This document shows positions 32,849-42,238 of a DNA stretch of 64,000 nt, one piece after another. The notes beneath the pieces are model-generated. The model saw only the letters and a list, made by a program, of their open reading frames with translations. It had not been told where the DNA came from and did no database searches. This DNA is from Pseudomonas sp. R28(2017) (GTDB lineage: Bacteria > Pseudomonadota > Gammaproteobacteria > Pseudomonadales > Pseudomonadaceae), in assembly GCF_002112505.1 (NCBI RefSeq), contig NZ_NEHW01000007.1, positions 124,001-188,000 of the forward strand, read 5' to 3'. Made by a program: the position numbers and the translations under genes. Every line of letters starts with the position of its first letter. The stretch's first letter is position 1.

Positions 32849-34909
32849 TCAGAAGTCCTTGCACAGGCGCAAGGCGTCGTAGATCGCCGCATGCACGTTG
32901 CGCTGGGCAACGCAGTCACCGATGCGGTACAGCAGGTAGCCCTCGCCCGGCTGGCTGAGGATCGGCTGTGGCTTGATGGCGAACAGCACCTCCACGTCGA
33001 TCTGGCCCTTGTTGCGCGAACCTTCCTTCAGCGCGTAGTACAGCTGCTCGTCAGGACGCACGCCGTTTTCCACCACCACCTGGTCGACCACGCGTTCTTC
33101 CTTGGCGCCGGTGTACTCGTTCTCGAGCACCGCCACCAGCTTGTCGCCCTCGCGGTAGACCTTTTCCAGCATCATGTCGCCGGTCATGATCACTTCTTTC
33201 GGGTACATGCTGCGGTAGTAGGTCGGGAAGGTGGTACCACCCATGGCCACGCCCGGCTTGATGTCGTCGGTGACAATCTCGACCTGGCTGCCCTTGTCGG
33301 CGATGAAGTCGGCCACCGACATGCCGGTGAATTCGCAGATGGTGTCGTACACCAGCACGTTCTTGCCCGGCGCAACCTTGCCGTCGAGCACGTCCCAGCT
33401 GCTGACCACCAGCCCTTCGGCGGCGCCCCAGTGCTCGTTCTGTTCCAGGAACGAATGCCCACCCACGGCCAGCACGATGATGTCCGGGCGCAGGTCCTGG
33501 ATGGTCGCCACGTCAGCGGCGGTGCCCAGGCGCAGGTCGATCTTCAGGCGGGCGAACTCCAGCTGGTACCAGCGGGTGATACCGGCGATCTGGTCACGCT
33601 GCGGTGCCTTGGCGGCGATGGTGATCTGCCCGCCGATCTGGTCCTTCTTCTCGAACACGGTCACGTCGTGGCCGCGCTCGGCAGCCACGCGGGCCGCTTC
33701 CATGCCGGCAGGGCCGGCGCCGACGATGACGACCTTGCGCTTGGGCCCGGTGGTCTTCTCGATGATGTGCGGCACGCCCATGTATTCGCGGGAGGTCGCG
33801 GCGTTCTGGATGCACAGCACATCCAGGCCCTGATACTGGCGGTCGATGCAGTAGTTGGCGCCGACGCACTGCTTGATCTGGTCGACCTGGCCCATCTTGA
33901 TCTTGGCGATCAGGTGCGGGTCGGCGATGTGCGCGCGGGTCATGCCGACCATGTCGACGTAGCCACCTTCCAGGATGCGCGTGGCCTGGTTCGGGTCCTT
34001 GATGTTCTGCGCGTGCAGCACCGGGACCTTGACCACTTCCTTGATGCCGGCCGCCAGGTGCAGGAACGGCTCAGGCGGGTAGCTCATGTTGGGGATGACG
34101 TTGGCCAGGGTGTTGTGGGTGTCGCAACCCGAGCCGACCACGCCGATGAAGTCGATCATGCCGGTGGCGTCGTAGTAGGCGGCGATCTGCTTCATGTCCT
34201 CGTGGCTGAGGCCATCGGGGTGGAATTCGTCACCGCAGATGCGCATGCCCACGCAGAAATCGTCGCCGACTTCGGCACGCACGGCCTTGAGTACTTCCAG
34301 GCCGAACTTCATGCGGCCTTCGAAAGTACCGCCCCATTCGTCGGTACGCTTGTTGACCCGCGGGCTCCAGAACTGGTCGATCATGTGCTGGTGCACGGCC
34401 GACAATTCCACGCCGTCCAGGCCGCCCTCTTTGGCACGACGCGCAGCCTGTGCGTAGTTGCCGATCACGCGCCAGATCTCTTCCACCTCGATGGTCTTGC
34501 AGGTAGCGCGGTGCACGGGTTCACGGATACCCGACGGCGACATCAGCGTCGGCCAGTTGAAGCCGTCCCAGCGCGAGCGACGTCCCATGTGGGTAATCTG
34601 GATCATGATCTTGGCGCCATGCTTGTGCATGGCGTCAGCGAGGTTCTGGAAGTGCGGGATGATGCGGTCGGTCGACAGGTTGACCGACGACCACCATTCC
34701 TGCGGGCTGTCGATGGCGACGACAGAGGAGCCGCCGCAGATCGCCAGGCCGATACCGCCCTTGGCCTTCTCTTCGTAGTACTTCACGTAGCGGTCGGTGG
34801 TCATGCCGCCGTCAGTGGCGTAGACCTCGGCGTGCGCGGTGCTGAGCACGCGGTTGCGGATGGTCAGTTTGCCGATCTGGATCGGCTGGAACATTGCTTC
34901 GAATGCCAT
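32849..34909 (-). CDS. dgcA: Dimethylglycine demethylase subunit (OYE/trimethylamine dehydrogenase family)
   Basis: A 686-residue flavoprotein that demethylates dimethylglycine to sarcosine. An Old Yellow Enzyme-type FMN barrel fills the first ~370 residues (FQPIQIGKLTIRNRVLSTAH, DGVELSAVHQHMIDQFWSPRVNKRTDEWGG). A Fe-S hinge follows, then an FAD/ADP-binding half (KVVIVGAGPAGMEAARVAAERGHDV). The hinge reads CVGANYC...C where trimethylamine dehydrogenase has C-x2-C-x2-C...C, so one expected cysteine is alanine. First of the operon dgcA-dgcB-etfA-etfB, preceded by the DUF5943-like gene. Confidence 0.93.
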   Translation of the reverse strand: MAFEAMFQPIQIGKLTIRNRVLSTAHAEVYATDGGMTTDRYVKYYEEKAKGGIGLAICGGSSVVAIDSPQEWWSSVNLSTDRIIPHFQNLADAMHKHGAKIMIQITHMGRRSRWDGFNWPTLMSPSGIREPVHRATCKTIEVEEIWRVIGNYAQAARRAKEGGLDGVELSAVHQHMIDQFWSPRVNKRTDEWGGTFEGRMKFGLEVLKAVRAEVGDDFCVGMRICGDEFHPDGLSHEDMKQIAAYYDATGMIDFIGVVGSGCDTHNTLANVIPNMSYPPEPFLHLAAGIKEVVKVPVLHAQNIKDPNQATRILEGGYVDMVGMTRAHIADPHLIAKIKMGQVDQIKQCVGANYCIDRQYQGLDVLCIQNAATSREYMGVPHIIEKTTGPKRKVVIVGAGPAGMEAARVAAERGHDVTVFEKKDQIGGQITIAAKAPQRDQIAGITRWYQLEFARLKIDLRLGTAADVATIQDLRPDIIVLAVGGHSFLEQNEHWGAAEGLVVSSWDVLDGKVAPGKNVLVYDTICEFTGMSVADFIADKGSQVEIVTDDIKPGVAMGGTTFPTYYRSMYPKEVIMTGDMMLEKVYREGDKLVAVLENEYTGAKEERVVDQVVVENGVRPDEQLYYALKEGSRNKGQIDVEVLFAIKPQPILSQPGEGYLLYRIGDCVAQRNVHAAIYDALRLCKDF

Positions 34910-34924
34910 GACGCTATCTCCGGC

Positions 34925-35455
34925 TTACAACGGCTTTGTGACGAACAGGCCATCTTCGTGGCCTTCTTCCGACCCGCCGTAGACCTGTTCGGCCACGGTG
35001 CGGATCTTGCTGCCACGGGCAGCGAGAATCTGGTCCATGGCGCCGGCGAACCAGCCGGTGAACATGTAGTCGACCTTGCGGCCGCACTTGCCATAGACGT
35101 ACACGAACGCGGAGTGCTTGAGCTTGACGCTGCAGGTGCCTTTGTCCAGGTCGATGTCCTGGATCTCGAACAGGCCCCAGCCGCGCTGGCTCAGGCGCTT
35201 CATGTAGTGCTCGAACACCGCCACGCCTTCCAGGCCATGGCATTCGGCTTCCTTCTCGCACCAGTGCCAGGCGGACTTGTAGCCGGCCTTGTAGAGGATC
35301 TCGGCGTAGGCGTCGGCGCCCAGCACTTCCTCGATACCGATGTGGTTGTTGACGAAGAAATGGCGCGGCACATAGAGCATCGGCAGGGCATCGCTGGTCC
35401 AGACACCGGTCTCGCTGTCGACTTCGATTGGCAATTGCGGGGCGATCTTGGCCAT
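34925..35455 (-). CDS. DUF5943-like protein of the dgc operon
   Basis: A 176-residue cytosolic protein between the dipeptidase-family gene and dgcA, 15 bp from dgcA. It has no secretion signal. The segment KCGRKVDYMFTGWFAGAMDQILAARG recalls the C-terminal signature of 4-vinyl-reductase/haem-NO-type small-molecule domains (a glycine-spaced helix after a cysteine), so ligand binding is possible. I recall it as a DUF5943 protein found in GbdR-controlled loci of Pseudomonas. Its role in dimethylglycine use is inferred from position only. Confidence 0.65.
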   Translation of the reverse strand: MAKIAPQLPIEVDSETGVWTSDALPMLYVPRHFFVNNHIGIEEVLGADAYAEILYKAGYKSAWHWCEKEAECHGLEGVAVFEHYMKRLSQRGWGLFEIQDIDLDKGTCSVKLKHSAFVYVYGKCGRKVDYMFTGWFAGAMDQILAARGSKIRTVAEQVYGGSEEGHEDGLFVTKPL

Positions 35456-35531
35456 GGAAACTCAACTCCATAAAATTTTTATGTGGGTGCCCCGGCGTTG
35501 CTGGCAGGGGCTATCAGGCTTGGAGAGCGGC

Positions 35532-36509
35532 TTACTCGCCCCAGACGTCCTTGAGGACGTTGACCCAGTTCTCACCCATGATCTTGCGTACCACGCGCTC
35601 GGAATGGCCGCGCTTGAGCAGGGTCTCGGTGAGGTTGGGGAATTCGCCGACGGTGCGAATGCCCAGCGGGTTGATGATCTTGCCGAAGTTGGTCAGGCGA
35701 CGGGCGTAGCCCTTGTCGTGGGTCAGGTACTCGAAGAAGTCCTGGCCGTGGCCCTGGGTGAAGTCGGTACCGATACCGATGGCGTCTTCACCGACGATGT
35801 TCATGGTGTACTCGATGGCCTCGGCGTAGTCGTCGATGGTCGAGTCGATGCCCTTGGCCAGGAACGGCGCAAACATGGTCACGCCGACGAAGCCGCCGTG
35901 GTCGGCGATGAACTTCAGCTCTTCGTCCGACTTGTTGCGAGGGTGTTCCTTCAGGCCCGAAGGCAGGCAGTGGGAGTAGCAGACCGGCTTCTTCGATTCG
36001 AGGATGACTTCCTCGGAGGTCTTGGAGCCGACGTGGGACAGGTCGCACATGATGCCGACGCGGTTCATCTCGGCAACGATCTCGCGGCCGAAGCCCGACA
36101 GGCCGCCGTCACGTTCGTAGCAACCGGTGCCGACCAGGTTCTGGGTGTTGTAGCACATCTGCACGATGCCCACGCCCAGCTGCTTGAACACATCGACGTA
36201 GGCGATCTGGTCTTCGAACGCATGGGCATTCTGGAAGCCGAAGAGGATGCCGGTCTTGCCCAGCTCCTTGGCCTTGCGGATGTCGGCGGTGGTACGCACC
36301 GGCATCACCAGGTCGCTGTTGTCGCGGATCAGCTTCTGGCTGGCGGCGATGTTGTCGACGGTTGCCTTGAAGCCTTCCCAGACCGACACCGTGCAGTTGG
36401 CCGCGGTCAGCCCGCCTTTGCGCATGTCCTCGAACAGCTCGCGGTTCCATTTGGCAATGATCAGGCCGTCGATGACGATGCTGTCGGCGTGAAGTTCGGC
36501 TGGGCTCAT
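35532..36509 (-). CDS. Renal-dipeptidase-family protein (M19) lacking key metal ligands
   Basis: A 325-residue M19-type protein. The later metal-site motifs are present: DLSHVGSKTSEEVILESKKPVCYSHC carries the two His, and GIGTDFTQGHG matches the GxGSDFDG loop. The N-terminal D-G-H-x-D motif that holds the first zinc is replaced by D-G-L-I-I-A, and the bridging Glu appears to be Gln in LFGFQNAHAF. Dipeptidase activity is therefore doubtful; a one-metal hydrolase or another role fits better. First gene of the dgc operon by position. Confidence 0.8.
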   Translation of the reverse strand: MSPAELHADSIVIDGLIIAKWNRELFEDMRKGGLTAANCTVSVWEGFKATVDNIAASQKLIRDNSDLVMPVRTTADIRKAKELGKTGILFGFQNAHAFEDQIAYVDVFKQLGVGIVQMCYNTQNLVGTGCYERDGGLSGFGREIVAEMNRVGIMCDLSHVGSKTSEEVILESKKPVCYSHCLPSGLKEHPRNKSDEELKFIADHGGFVGVTMFAPFLAKGIDSTIDDYAEAIEYTMNIVGEDAIGIGTDFTQGHGQDFFEYLTHDKGYARRLTNFGKIINPLGIRTVGEFPNLTETLLKRGHSERVVRKIMGENWVNVLKDVWGE

Positions 36510-36587
36510 CAGGCTGTCCCCTTTGTTGATTTGGGCCGCGCCGAATCTTCTGCCGGCGCTTTGGGGCCAGCATATGCCTGTGCCCTG

Positions 36588-36694
36588 CGACGCCCCGATG
36601 CAAAAACGACAGGGGGTTTGCCGAAAGCGTCAATGCGCGACATCGCGCCCTCTGGCGCGCTGTCTGGCGATGAGAGACAGTCTCGATAACGACA
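36588..36694. promoter_or_regulatory. Probable control region of the dgc operon
   Basis: CGAC half-sites occur at 36588 and 36607 (19 bp apart), 36638 and 36690, within the 285-bp gap 36510-36794. The first pair has the spacing seen in the gbc, gbdR and choX regions. The others are not in register, so this assignment is weak. Confidence 0.3.
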
Positions 36695-36794
36695 TTTGCC
36701 GCCGTTTCATGAACATTTCGTCAGAGAGCTATCGTCTTGTCTGCGGCTGAGCGAGAATCCAGCCGATTCGTCAGCCTTGTTGAGGAGAAAACGG

Positions 36795-37196
36795 ATGAAA
36801 TCAATGGCATGGCTGGTATTGCTGGCGGTCGTCTCGGGCGCCCACGCTGGCGAGGAAGAAAGCACCCCGTGCGACAACGTCGAGAGCGACCAGCAGACCT
36901 TCGCTTGCGCGGCGTTCAACAAGCAGACCGCCGAACGCGAGTTGAAATCGGCGTATGACGACCTGATCCAGCGCATTCGCGACCAGTATGCCGACGAAGG
37001 CGACCAGGCCACGGCCTTGGTCGGGCGCATGGACGCCGCCGAGAAACTGTGGGCGCAGTTGCGTGACGCCGACTGCAAGGTCGAGACCTATGCCGAGAAG
37101 CCCGGTAGCAAAGCGTTCCAGGCGGCCTGGGATACCTGCGTGGCGCAGCGCAGTGATGACCGCTCGGAGTACCTGCAGTCCATTGGCCAGCAATAA
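36795..37196 (+). CDS. LprI/DUF1311-like periplasmic protein
   Basis: A 133-residue protein with a signal peptide (MKSMAWLVLLAVVSGAHAG). The mature part follows the LprI pattern: PCDN..SDQQTFACAAFNKQTAERELKSAYDDLIQRI and WAQLRDADCKVETYA, with four cysteines likely paired. Members of this family inhibit lysozymes in a few bacteria; in Pseudomonas the role is unproven. A strong GAGGAGAAAA site precedes the ATG at 36795. Confidence 0.85.
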   Translation: MKSMAWLVLLAVVSGAHAGEEESTPCDNVESDQQTFACAAFNKQTAERELKSAYDDLIQRIRDQYADEGDQATALVGRMDAAEKLWAQLRDADCKVETYAEKPGSKAFQAAWDTCVAQRSDDRSEYLQSIGQQ

Positions 37197-37203
37197 TCCT
37201 GCA

Positions 37204-37301
37204 CCGGCCTCTTCGCGGGCTCGCCCGCTCCCTCAGGGCGCCCACCGCTCGTGAGCGTTGCGCAGTACCTGTGGGAGCGGGCGTGCCCGCGAAAAGGCCA
37301 G
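37204..37301. repeat. REP doublet 11
   Basis: Inverted REP pair between convergent LprI-like and cdhR genes. Confidence 0.85.
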
Positions 37302-37313
37302 TACAGGAGGAAA

Positions 37314-38258
37314 TCACACTGCCCTGGCCAGCCGATCCTCCCGCGGACACCGCTCGAACCGCCCCCGGTAGCAGCGGGTAAAGTACGAAGCCGAATCGAA
37401 CCCGCACGCCACCGCCACCTCCAGCACGCTCATGTCGGTCTGGCGCAACAATTGCCGCGCCTTGTCCAGCCGCAACCGCAGATAGAAGCCGCTGGGCGTG
37501 TCGTCCAGGTGCAAGCGGAACAGGCGCTCCAACTGCCGCCGGGTCACCTGCACCGCATCGGCCAGCACCTGGGTATTGAGCGGCTGTTCGATGTTGCGCT
37601 CCATCTCGCCGATCACCTTCACCAGCTTCTTGTTGCTGATGCTGTAACGGCTGGCGATCTGCATGCGCTGGTGATCCTGGCGCGGGCGGATGCGCCCGAG
37701 CACGAACTGTTCGGACACCTGCACCGCCAGCTCGCTGCCATGGGCCTGGGCGATCAGATCGAGCATCAGGTCGATAGACGCGGTGCCGCCTGCGCAGGTA
37801 ATGCGACGCCGGTCGATCTCGAACAGCTCCTGGGTCACCTGCAAACGTGGATAGCGCTCCTTGAACGCGTCCAGCGCCTCCCAGTGCAAGGTGGCACGAT
37901 AACCGTCGAGCAAGCCAGCCTCCGCAAGCACCACCGGGCCGGTGTCGATGCCGCCGAGAATCACCCCTTCGTGGTCGAGCCGGCGCAGCGCCTGCTGTAG
38001 CCGTGGGCCATAACAGGCCAGCGGCTCGAAGCCAGCGACGATCAACAGCACGCCGCCCGCTTCGCCCTCGCCCAGCGCGCCATCGGCATTCACCGACATG
38101 CCGTTGCTGGCCTGCACCGCACCGCCGTCAAGGCTGAGCACTCGCCAGCGATACGACGGCCCCTTGAATCGGTTGGCCACGCGCAGGGGTTCCAGTGCAC
38201 TGATGAAGCCCATGGCCGAGAACCCCGGCAACAACAGGAAATGAATCAGTTGCGGCAT
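37314..38258 (-). CDS. cdhR: Carnitine catabolism transcriptional activator (GlxA/AraC family)
   Basis: A 314-residue regulator. The N-terminal two-thirds is a DJ-1/PfpI-like (GATase1-like) sensor domain (IHFLLLPGFSAMGFISALEPLRVANR, ILGGIDTGPVVLAEAGLLDG). The C-terminus has the two AraC helix-turn-helices (TQVLADAVQVTRRQLERLFRLHL and SVLEVAVACGFDSASYFTRCYR). It is divergent from caiX and the carnitine genes across 147 bp, the expected arrangement for CdhR, which activates that operon in response to carnitine. Confidence 0.92.
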   Translation of the reverse strand: MPQLIHFLLLPGFSAMGFISALEPLRVANRFKGPSYRWRVLSLDGGAVQASNGMSVNADGALGEGEAGGVLLIVAGFEPLACYGPRLQQALRRLDHEGVILGGIDTGPVVLAEAGLLDGYRATLHWEALDAFKERYPRLQVTQELFEIDRRRITCAGGTASIDLMLDLIAQAHGSELAVQVSEQFVLGRIRPRQDHQRMQIASRYSISNKKLVKVIGEMERNIEQPLNTQVLADAVQVTRRQLERLFRLHLDDTPSGFYLRLRLDKARQLLRQTDMSVLEVAVACGFDSASYFTRCYRGRFERCPREDRLARAV

Positions 38259-38405
38259 TACATGCTCCACGACAGAAGGTGGTCGCCTCCGTGCAAATCT
38301 TGGTCGCCAGGGTGCGAATTCCCACCCAGCCGCCAGCGTAGCGTATTCACACGGTCCGCAGAGGCCGCCCTCAATAACAATATGCCCTGCCGATGGAGAG
38401 CCACC

Positions 38406-39350
38406 ATGCACAGCTTGATCCGCCGCAGCCTGTTGTCCCTTGCCCTGAGCAGCATCGTTGCAACCCCGCTTTTCGCCGCCGAGCCTGCGGCCTGCAAGAA
38501 CGTGCGCCTGGGCGTGGTCAACTGGACCGACGTCATTGCCACCAGCGCCATGGCCCAGGTGCTGCTCGACGGCCTGGGCTACCAGACCAAGCAGACCAGC
38601 GCCTCGCAGCAGATCATTTTCGCCGGTATTCGCGACAAGCGCCTGGACATGTTCCTGGGTTACTGGAACCCGATCATGACCCAGACCATCACCCCGTTCG
38701 TCGATGCCAAGCAGGTCAAGGTCCTCGAAAAACCCAGCCTGGAAGACGCCCGCGCCACCCTCGCCGTGCCGAAGTACCTGTATGACAAGGGCCTGAAGAC
38801 CTTCGCCGACATCCACAAATTCGAAAAGGAACTGGGCGGCAAGATCTACGGCATCGAGCCCGGCTCCGGTGCCAATACCCAGATCAAGGCGATGATCACC
38901 AAGAACCAGTTCGACCTAGGCAAGTTCCAGCTGGTCGAGTCCAGCGAAGCCGGCATGCTCGCCGCCGTCGACCGCGCCGTACGGCGCAAGGAAGCGGTGG
39001 TGTTCTTCGGCTGGGCGCCGCACCCGATGAACGTCAACATCGACATGGCCTACCTGGGCGACAGCCAGGACGCCCTGGGCCCGGACGAAGGCCGCGCCAC
39101 GGTGTGGACGGTGACCGCCCCGGACTATGCCGAACGCTGCCCCAACGCCCACCGCCTGCTGGCCAACCTGAACTTCAGCGCCGAGGACGAGAGCCGCATG
39201 ATGCAGCCGCTGCTCGACCACAAGGATGCCCTGGAGTCGGCCCGCCAGTGGCTCAAGGACCACCCCGAGGACAAGGCCCGCTGGCTTGAGGGTGTGACCA
39301 CCTTCGATGGCAAGCCTGCGGCGGACAACCTCAAGCTCACCGCCAACTGA
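38406..39350 (+). CDS. caiX: Carnitine ABC transporter substrate-binding protein
   Basis: A 314-residue periplasmic binding protein of the OpuAC type. The signal peptide is [24 protein letters not shown]; a GGAGAG site precedes the ATG at 38406. The ligand pocket likely uses aromatic residues in [21 protein letters not shown] and [10 protein letters not shown]. No permease or ATPase follows; in Pseudomonas such orphan binding proteins share the ChoW/ChoV core, encoded at 47-49 kb here. First gene of the carnitine operon. Confidence 0.9.
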   Translation: MHSLIRRSLLSLALSSIVATPLFAAEPAACKNVRLGVVNWTDVIATSAMAQVLLDGLGYQTKQTSASQQIIFAGIRDKRLDMFLGYWNPIMTQTITPFVDAKQVKVLEKPSLEDARATLAVPKYLYDKGLKTFADIHKFEKELGGKIYGIEPGSGANTQIKAMITKNQFDLGKFQLVESSEAGMLAAVDRAVRRKEAVVFFGWAPHPMNVNIDMAYLGDSQDALGPDEGRATVWTVTAPDYAERCPNAHRLLANLNFSAEDESRMMQPLLDHKDALESARQWLKDHPEDKARWLEGVTTFDGKPAADNLKLTAN

Positions 39351-39351
39351 T

Positions 39352-39447
39352 CCGGCCTCTTCGCGGGCTCGCCCGCTCCCACAGGTTTTCATACAACCAG
39401 GGCTCATCGCGAGCCTTGTGGGAGCGGGCTTGCCCGCGAAAGGGCCC
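39352..39447. repeat. REP doublet 12
   Basis: Inverted REP pair between caiX and cdhC, within the operon, one base after the caiX stop. Confidence 0.85.
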
Positions 39448-39471
39448 TCACAGACCACACAAGGAACCGCC

Positions 39472-40356
39472 ATGAACCACGACGTCATCATCACCTGCGC
39501 CCTCACCGGCGCTGGCGACACAGTCGCCAAGAGCCACCTGGTCCCGGTCACCCCGAAACAGATCGCCGAAGCCGCCGTGGAAGCTGCCAAGGCCGGCGCC
39601 ACTGTGGTCCACTGCCACGTCCGCGACCCGCAGACCGGCCGCTTCAGCCGCGACGTGAACCTCTACCGTGAGGTCATGGAACGCATCCGCGAAGCCGACG
39701 TGGACGTCATCGTCAACCTCACCGCCGGCATGGGCGGCGACCTGGAAATCGGCCCTGGCGAATCGCCCATGGAATTCGGCCCCGGTACCGACCTGATCGG
39801 CCCGCTTGAGCGCCTGGCCCATGTCGAAGCCTTGCTGCCGGAAATCTGCACCCTCGACTGCGGCACCCTCAACTTCGGCGATGGCAACGCCATCTACGTC
39901 TCCACACCCGCGCAACTGCGCGCCGGCGCCAAGCGCATCACCGAGCTGGGCGTGAAGGCGGAGCTGGAGATCTTCGACACCGGCCACTTGTGGTTCGCCA
40001 AGCAGATGATGAAGGAAGGCCTGCTCGAAGATCCGCTGTTCCAGCTGTGCCTTGGCATCCCGTGGGGCGCCCCGGCCGACACCACCACCATGAAGGCCAT
40101 GGTCGACAACTTGCCGGCCAACGTCACCTGGGCCGGCTTCGGCATCGGCCGCATGCAGATGCCGATGGCGGCCCAGGCCGTGCTGCTCGGCGGCAACGTG
40201 CGGGTCGGCCTGGAAGACAACCTGTACCTGGACCGTGGCGTGCTGGCCAGCAACGGCCAGCTGGTGGAACGCGCCGCCGAAATCATCACCCGCATGGGTG
40301 GCCGTGTGCTCAGCCCGGCAGAAGGCCGGGAAAAGATGAACCTCAAGCGCCGCTGA
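39472..40356 (+). CDS. cdhC: Dehydrocarnitine cleavage enzyme (BKACE family)
   Basis: A 294-residue TIM-barrel zinc enzyme of the beta-keto acid cleavage family. It uses acetyl-CoA to split 3-dehydrocarnitine into acetoacetate and betainyl-CoA. The zinc motif H-C-H is in [28 protein letters not shown] and [14 protein letters not shown] are typical of the family. An AAGGAA site fits the ATG at 39472. Gene order caiX-cdhC-cdhA-cdhB matches the Pseudomonas carnitine operon. Confidence 0.9.
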   Translation: MNHDVIITCALTGAGDTVAKSHLVPVTPKQIAEAAVEAAKAGATVVHCHVRDPQTGRFSRDVNLYREVMERIREADVDVIVNLTAGMGGDLEIGPGESPMEFGPGTDLIGPLERLAHVEALLPEICTLDCGTLNFGDGNAIYVSTPAQLRAGAKRITELGVKAELEIFDTGHLWFAKQMMKEGLLEDPLFQLCLGIPWGAPADTTTMKAMVDNLPANVTWAGFGIGRMQMPMAAQAVLLGGNVRVGLEDNLYLDRGVLASNGQLVERAAEIITRMGGRVLSPAEGREKMNLKRR

Positions 40357-40388
40357 TTCCTTTCAACGATTGCCGCAGCGCCACAAAT

Positions 40389-40478
40389 CCTGTGGGAGCG
40401 GGCTTGCCCGCGAAGCAGGCGACACGGTGGATGGCACCGGCTTTGCCGGTGTTCGCGGGCTCGCCCGCTCCCACAGGA
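40389..40478. repeat. REP doublet 13
   Basis: Inverted REP pair between cdhC and cdhA, again inside the operon. Confidence 0.85.
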
Positions 40479-40522
40479 TCGATGCCAACCCTAACGACTG
40501 TGTTTTACCCTGAGGAATCGAT

Positions 40523-41488
40523 ATGCCCTTCATCACCGAGATCAAGACCTTCGCCGCCCTGGGTAGCGGCGTGATCGGCAGCGGCTGGGTCGCCCGCGCC
40601 CTGGCCCACGGCCTGGACGTGGTTGCCTGGGACCCTGCACCCGGCGCCGAGCAGGCCCTGCGCAAGCGCATCGCCAACGCCTGGCCGGCACTGGAGAAAC
40701 AAGGCCTGGCTCCAGGTGCGTCGCAGGACCGGCTGAAATTCGTTGCTACCATCGAGGAATGCGTGCGCGACGCCGATTTCATCCAGGAAAGCGCACCAGA
40801 GCGTCTGGACCTCAAGCTCGACCTGCACGCCAAGATCAGCGCTGCCGCCAAACCTGAAGCGATCATTGGCTCCAGCACTTCAGGCCTGCTGCCCAGCGAG
40901 TTCTACGAGTCGTCCACTCACCCCGAGCGCTGCGTGGTGGGTCACCCGTTCAACCCGGTGTACCTGCTGCCGCTGGTCGAGATCGTCGGCGGCAACCGCA
41001 CCGCACCGCAAGCCATCGAAGCCGCCAAAACCATCTACACCGCACTCGGCATGCGCCCGCTGCATGTGCGCAAGGAAGTCCCCGGTTTCATCGCCGACCG
41101 CCTGCTCGAAGCGCTGTGGCGCGAAGCCCTGCACCTGGTCAACGACGGCGTGGCGACGACCGGCGAAATCGACGATGCCATCCGCTTTGGCGCCGGGCTG
41201 CGCTGGTCGTTCATGGGTACCTTCCTCACTTACACTCTGGCCGGTGGCGATGCCGGCATGCGCCACTTCATGTCGCAATTCGGCCCGGCGCTGAAACTGC
41301 CCTGGACCTACCTGCCGGCGCCGGAGTTGACCGACAAGCTGATCGACGATGTGGTGGACGGCACGTCGGAGCAGTTGGGCGAGCGCAGCATCGCCGCGCT
41401 GGAGCGCTATCGTGATGACACGCTACTGGCAGTGCTGGACGCCGTGAAAACCAGCAAGGCCAACCATGGCATGGCTTTCGGCGACTGA
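40523..41488 (+). CDS. cdhA: L-carnitine dehydrogenase
   Basis: A 321-residue NAD-dependent 3-hydroxyacid dehydrogenase that oxidises carnitine to 3-dehydrocarnitine. The Rossmann motif is [25 protein letters not shown]. The catalytic His is in [20 protein letters not shown], followed by [23 protein letters not shown] as in 3-hydroxyacyl-CoA dehydrogenases. A GAGG site precedes the ATG at 40523. Ten bases separate it from cdhB. Confidence 0.93.
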   Translation: MPFITEIKTFAALGSGVIGSGWVARALAHGLDVVAWDPAPGAEQALRKRIANAWPALEKQGLAPGASQDRLKFVATIEECVRDADFIQESAPERLDLKLDLHAKISAAAKPEAIIGSSTSGLLPSEFYESSTHPERCVVGHPFNPVYLLPLVEIVGGNRTAPQAIEAAKTIYTALGMRPLHVRKEVPGFIADRLLEALWREALHLVNDGVATTGEIDDAIRFGAGLRWSFMGTFLTYTLAGGDAGMRHFMSQFGPALKLPWTYLPAPELTDKLIDDVVDGTSEQLGERSIAALERYRDDTLLAVLDAVKTSKANHGMAFGD

Positions 41489-41498
41489 GGAGCACACG

Positions 41499-41969
41499 AT
41501 GCCCGCACTGATCACCTACCGCACCCCAGTCCAGGAGGACTGGGTCGACTACAACGGGCACCTGCGCGATGCCTTCTACCTGCTGATCTTCAGCTATGCC
41601 ACCGACGCGCTGATGGAGCGCATCGGCCTGGACGCCGACAGCCGCGGGCAGAGTGGCAACTCGCTGTTCACCCTGGAGGCCCATATCAACTATCTGCATG
41701 AGGTAAAGCTGGGTACCGAGGTGTGGGTGCAGACGCAGATCATCGGCTTCGATCGCAAGCGCCTGCATGTCTATCACAGCCTGCACCGGGCCGGGTTCGA
41801 CGAGGTGCTGGCCGCCAGCGAGCAGATGCTGTTGCATGTGGACCTGGCCGGGCCGAAGTCGGCGCCGTTCGGGGAGCGCAGCGTGGCGTTGCTGCAAAGC
41901 CTGCAGGATAGCCAGCGCGACCTGCCGGCTGCGCAGTTCATCGGCCGCGTCCTGCAACTGCCTGGTTGA
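41499..41969 (+). CDS. cdhB: Betainyl-CoA thioesterase (hotdog fold)
   Basis: A 156-residue thioesterase, normal for single hotdog proteins. The active-site motif D-Y-N-G-H-L-R-D is near residues 17-24, and YLHEVKLGTEVWVQTQIIGFDRKRLHVYHSLH forms the long beta-strand region. It should hydrolyse betainyl-CoA to glycine betaine and CoA, joining carnitine breakdown to GbcAB. The ATG at 41499 has a GAGGAG site overlapping the cdhA stop. Confidence 0.87.
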   Translation: MPALITYRTPVQEDWVDYNGHLRDAFYLLIFSYATDALMERIGLDADSRGQSGNSLFTLEAHINYLHEVKLGTEVWVQTQIIGFDRKRLHVYHSLHRAGFDEVLAASEQMLLHVDLAGPKSAPFGERSVALLQSLQDSQRDLPAAQFIGRVLQLPG

Positions 41970-41985
41970 TCGGACAAAAAAATAA

Positions 41986-42011
41986 CCCCGGAAAGCCGTG
42001 AGCATCCGGGG
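41986..42011 (-). terminator. Hairpin after cdhB, with T-tract on the minus strand
   Basis: CCCCGGA (41986-41992) pairs with TCCGGGG (42005-42011). An A-run sits on the left, so the U-tract appears on the minus-strand transcript, which would stop antisense read-through from gbdR into the carnitine genes. It may also slow the plus-strand transcript. Confidence 0.6.
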
Positions 42012-42169
42012 CCAAGAGCGAGCAACATCCACTGTGCATGACGAGGGTGACCAAACCCTCCATTGCGGTAGATGGCTTGAGTGTGCGCAGTTCCTGCCAG
42101 GTCGATTTAGCCGGGAACGACCTGTTCTTAGCCAAAGCAGCCATGCCGGCATTCTGTTGTTGCGGGCAT

Positions 42170-42194
42170 GTCGCCGTCGTCACAGAATCGGTCG
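42170..42194. promoter_or_regulatory. GTCG half-site pair upstream of the 85-residue ORF
   Basis: GTCG at 42170 (in CATGTCGCC) and 42191 (in GGTCGTAA), exactly 21 bp apart. The same two flavours, CATGTCGCC and GTCGTAA, are 21 bp apart in the gbcA promoter region. A shared AraC-type regulator is a reasonable inference. Confidence 0.4.
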
Positions 42195-42238
42195 TAAATC
42201 ACAGCAGCACTCTCTTCGCGATAAAAGGGACAACAGCC

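Noticed and set aside
30726..35473. Two long plus-strand frames opposite dgcB and dgcA
   Set aside because: They are antisense shadows of dgcB and dgcA, whose cofactor motifs are unmistakable on the minus strand.
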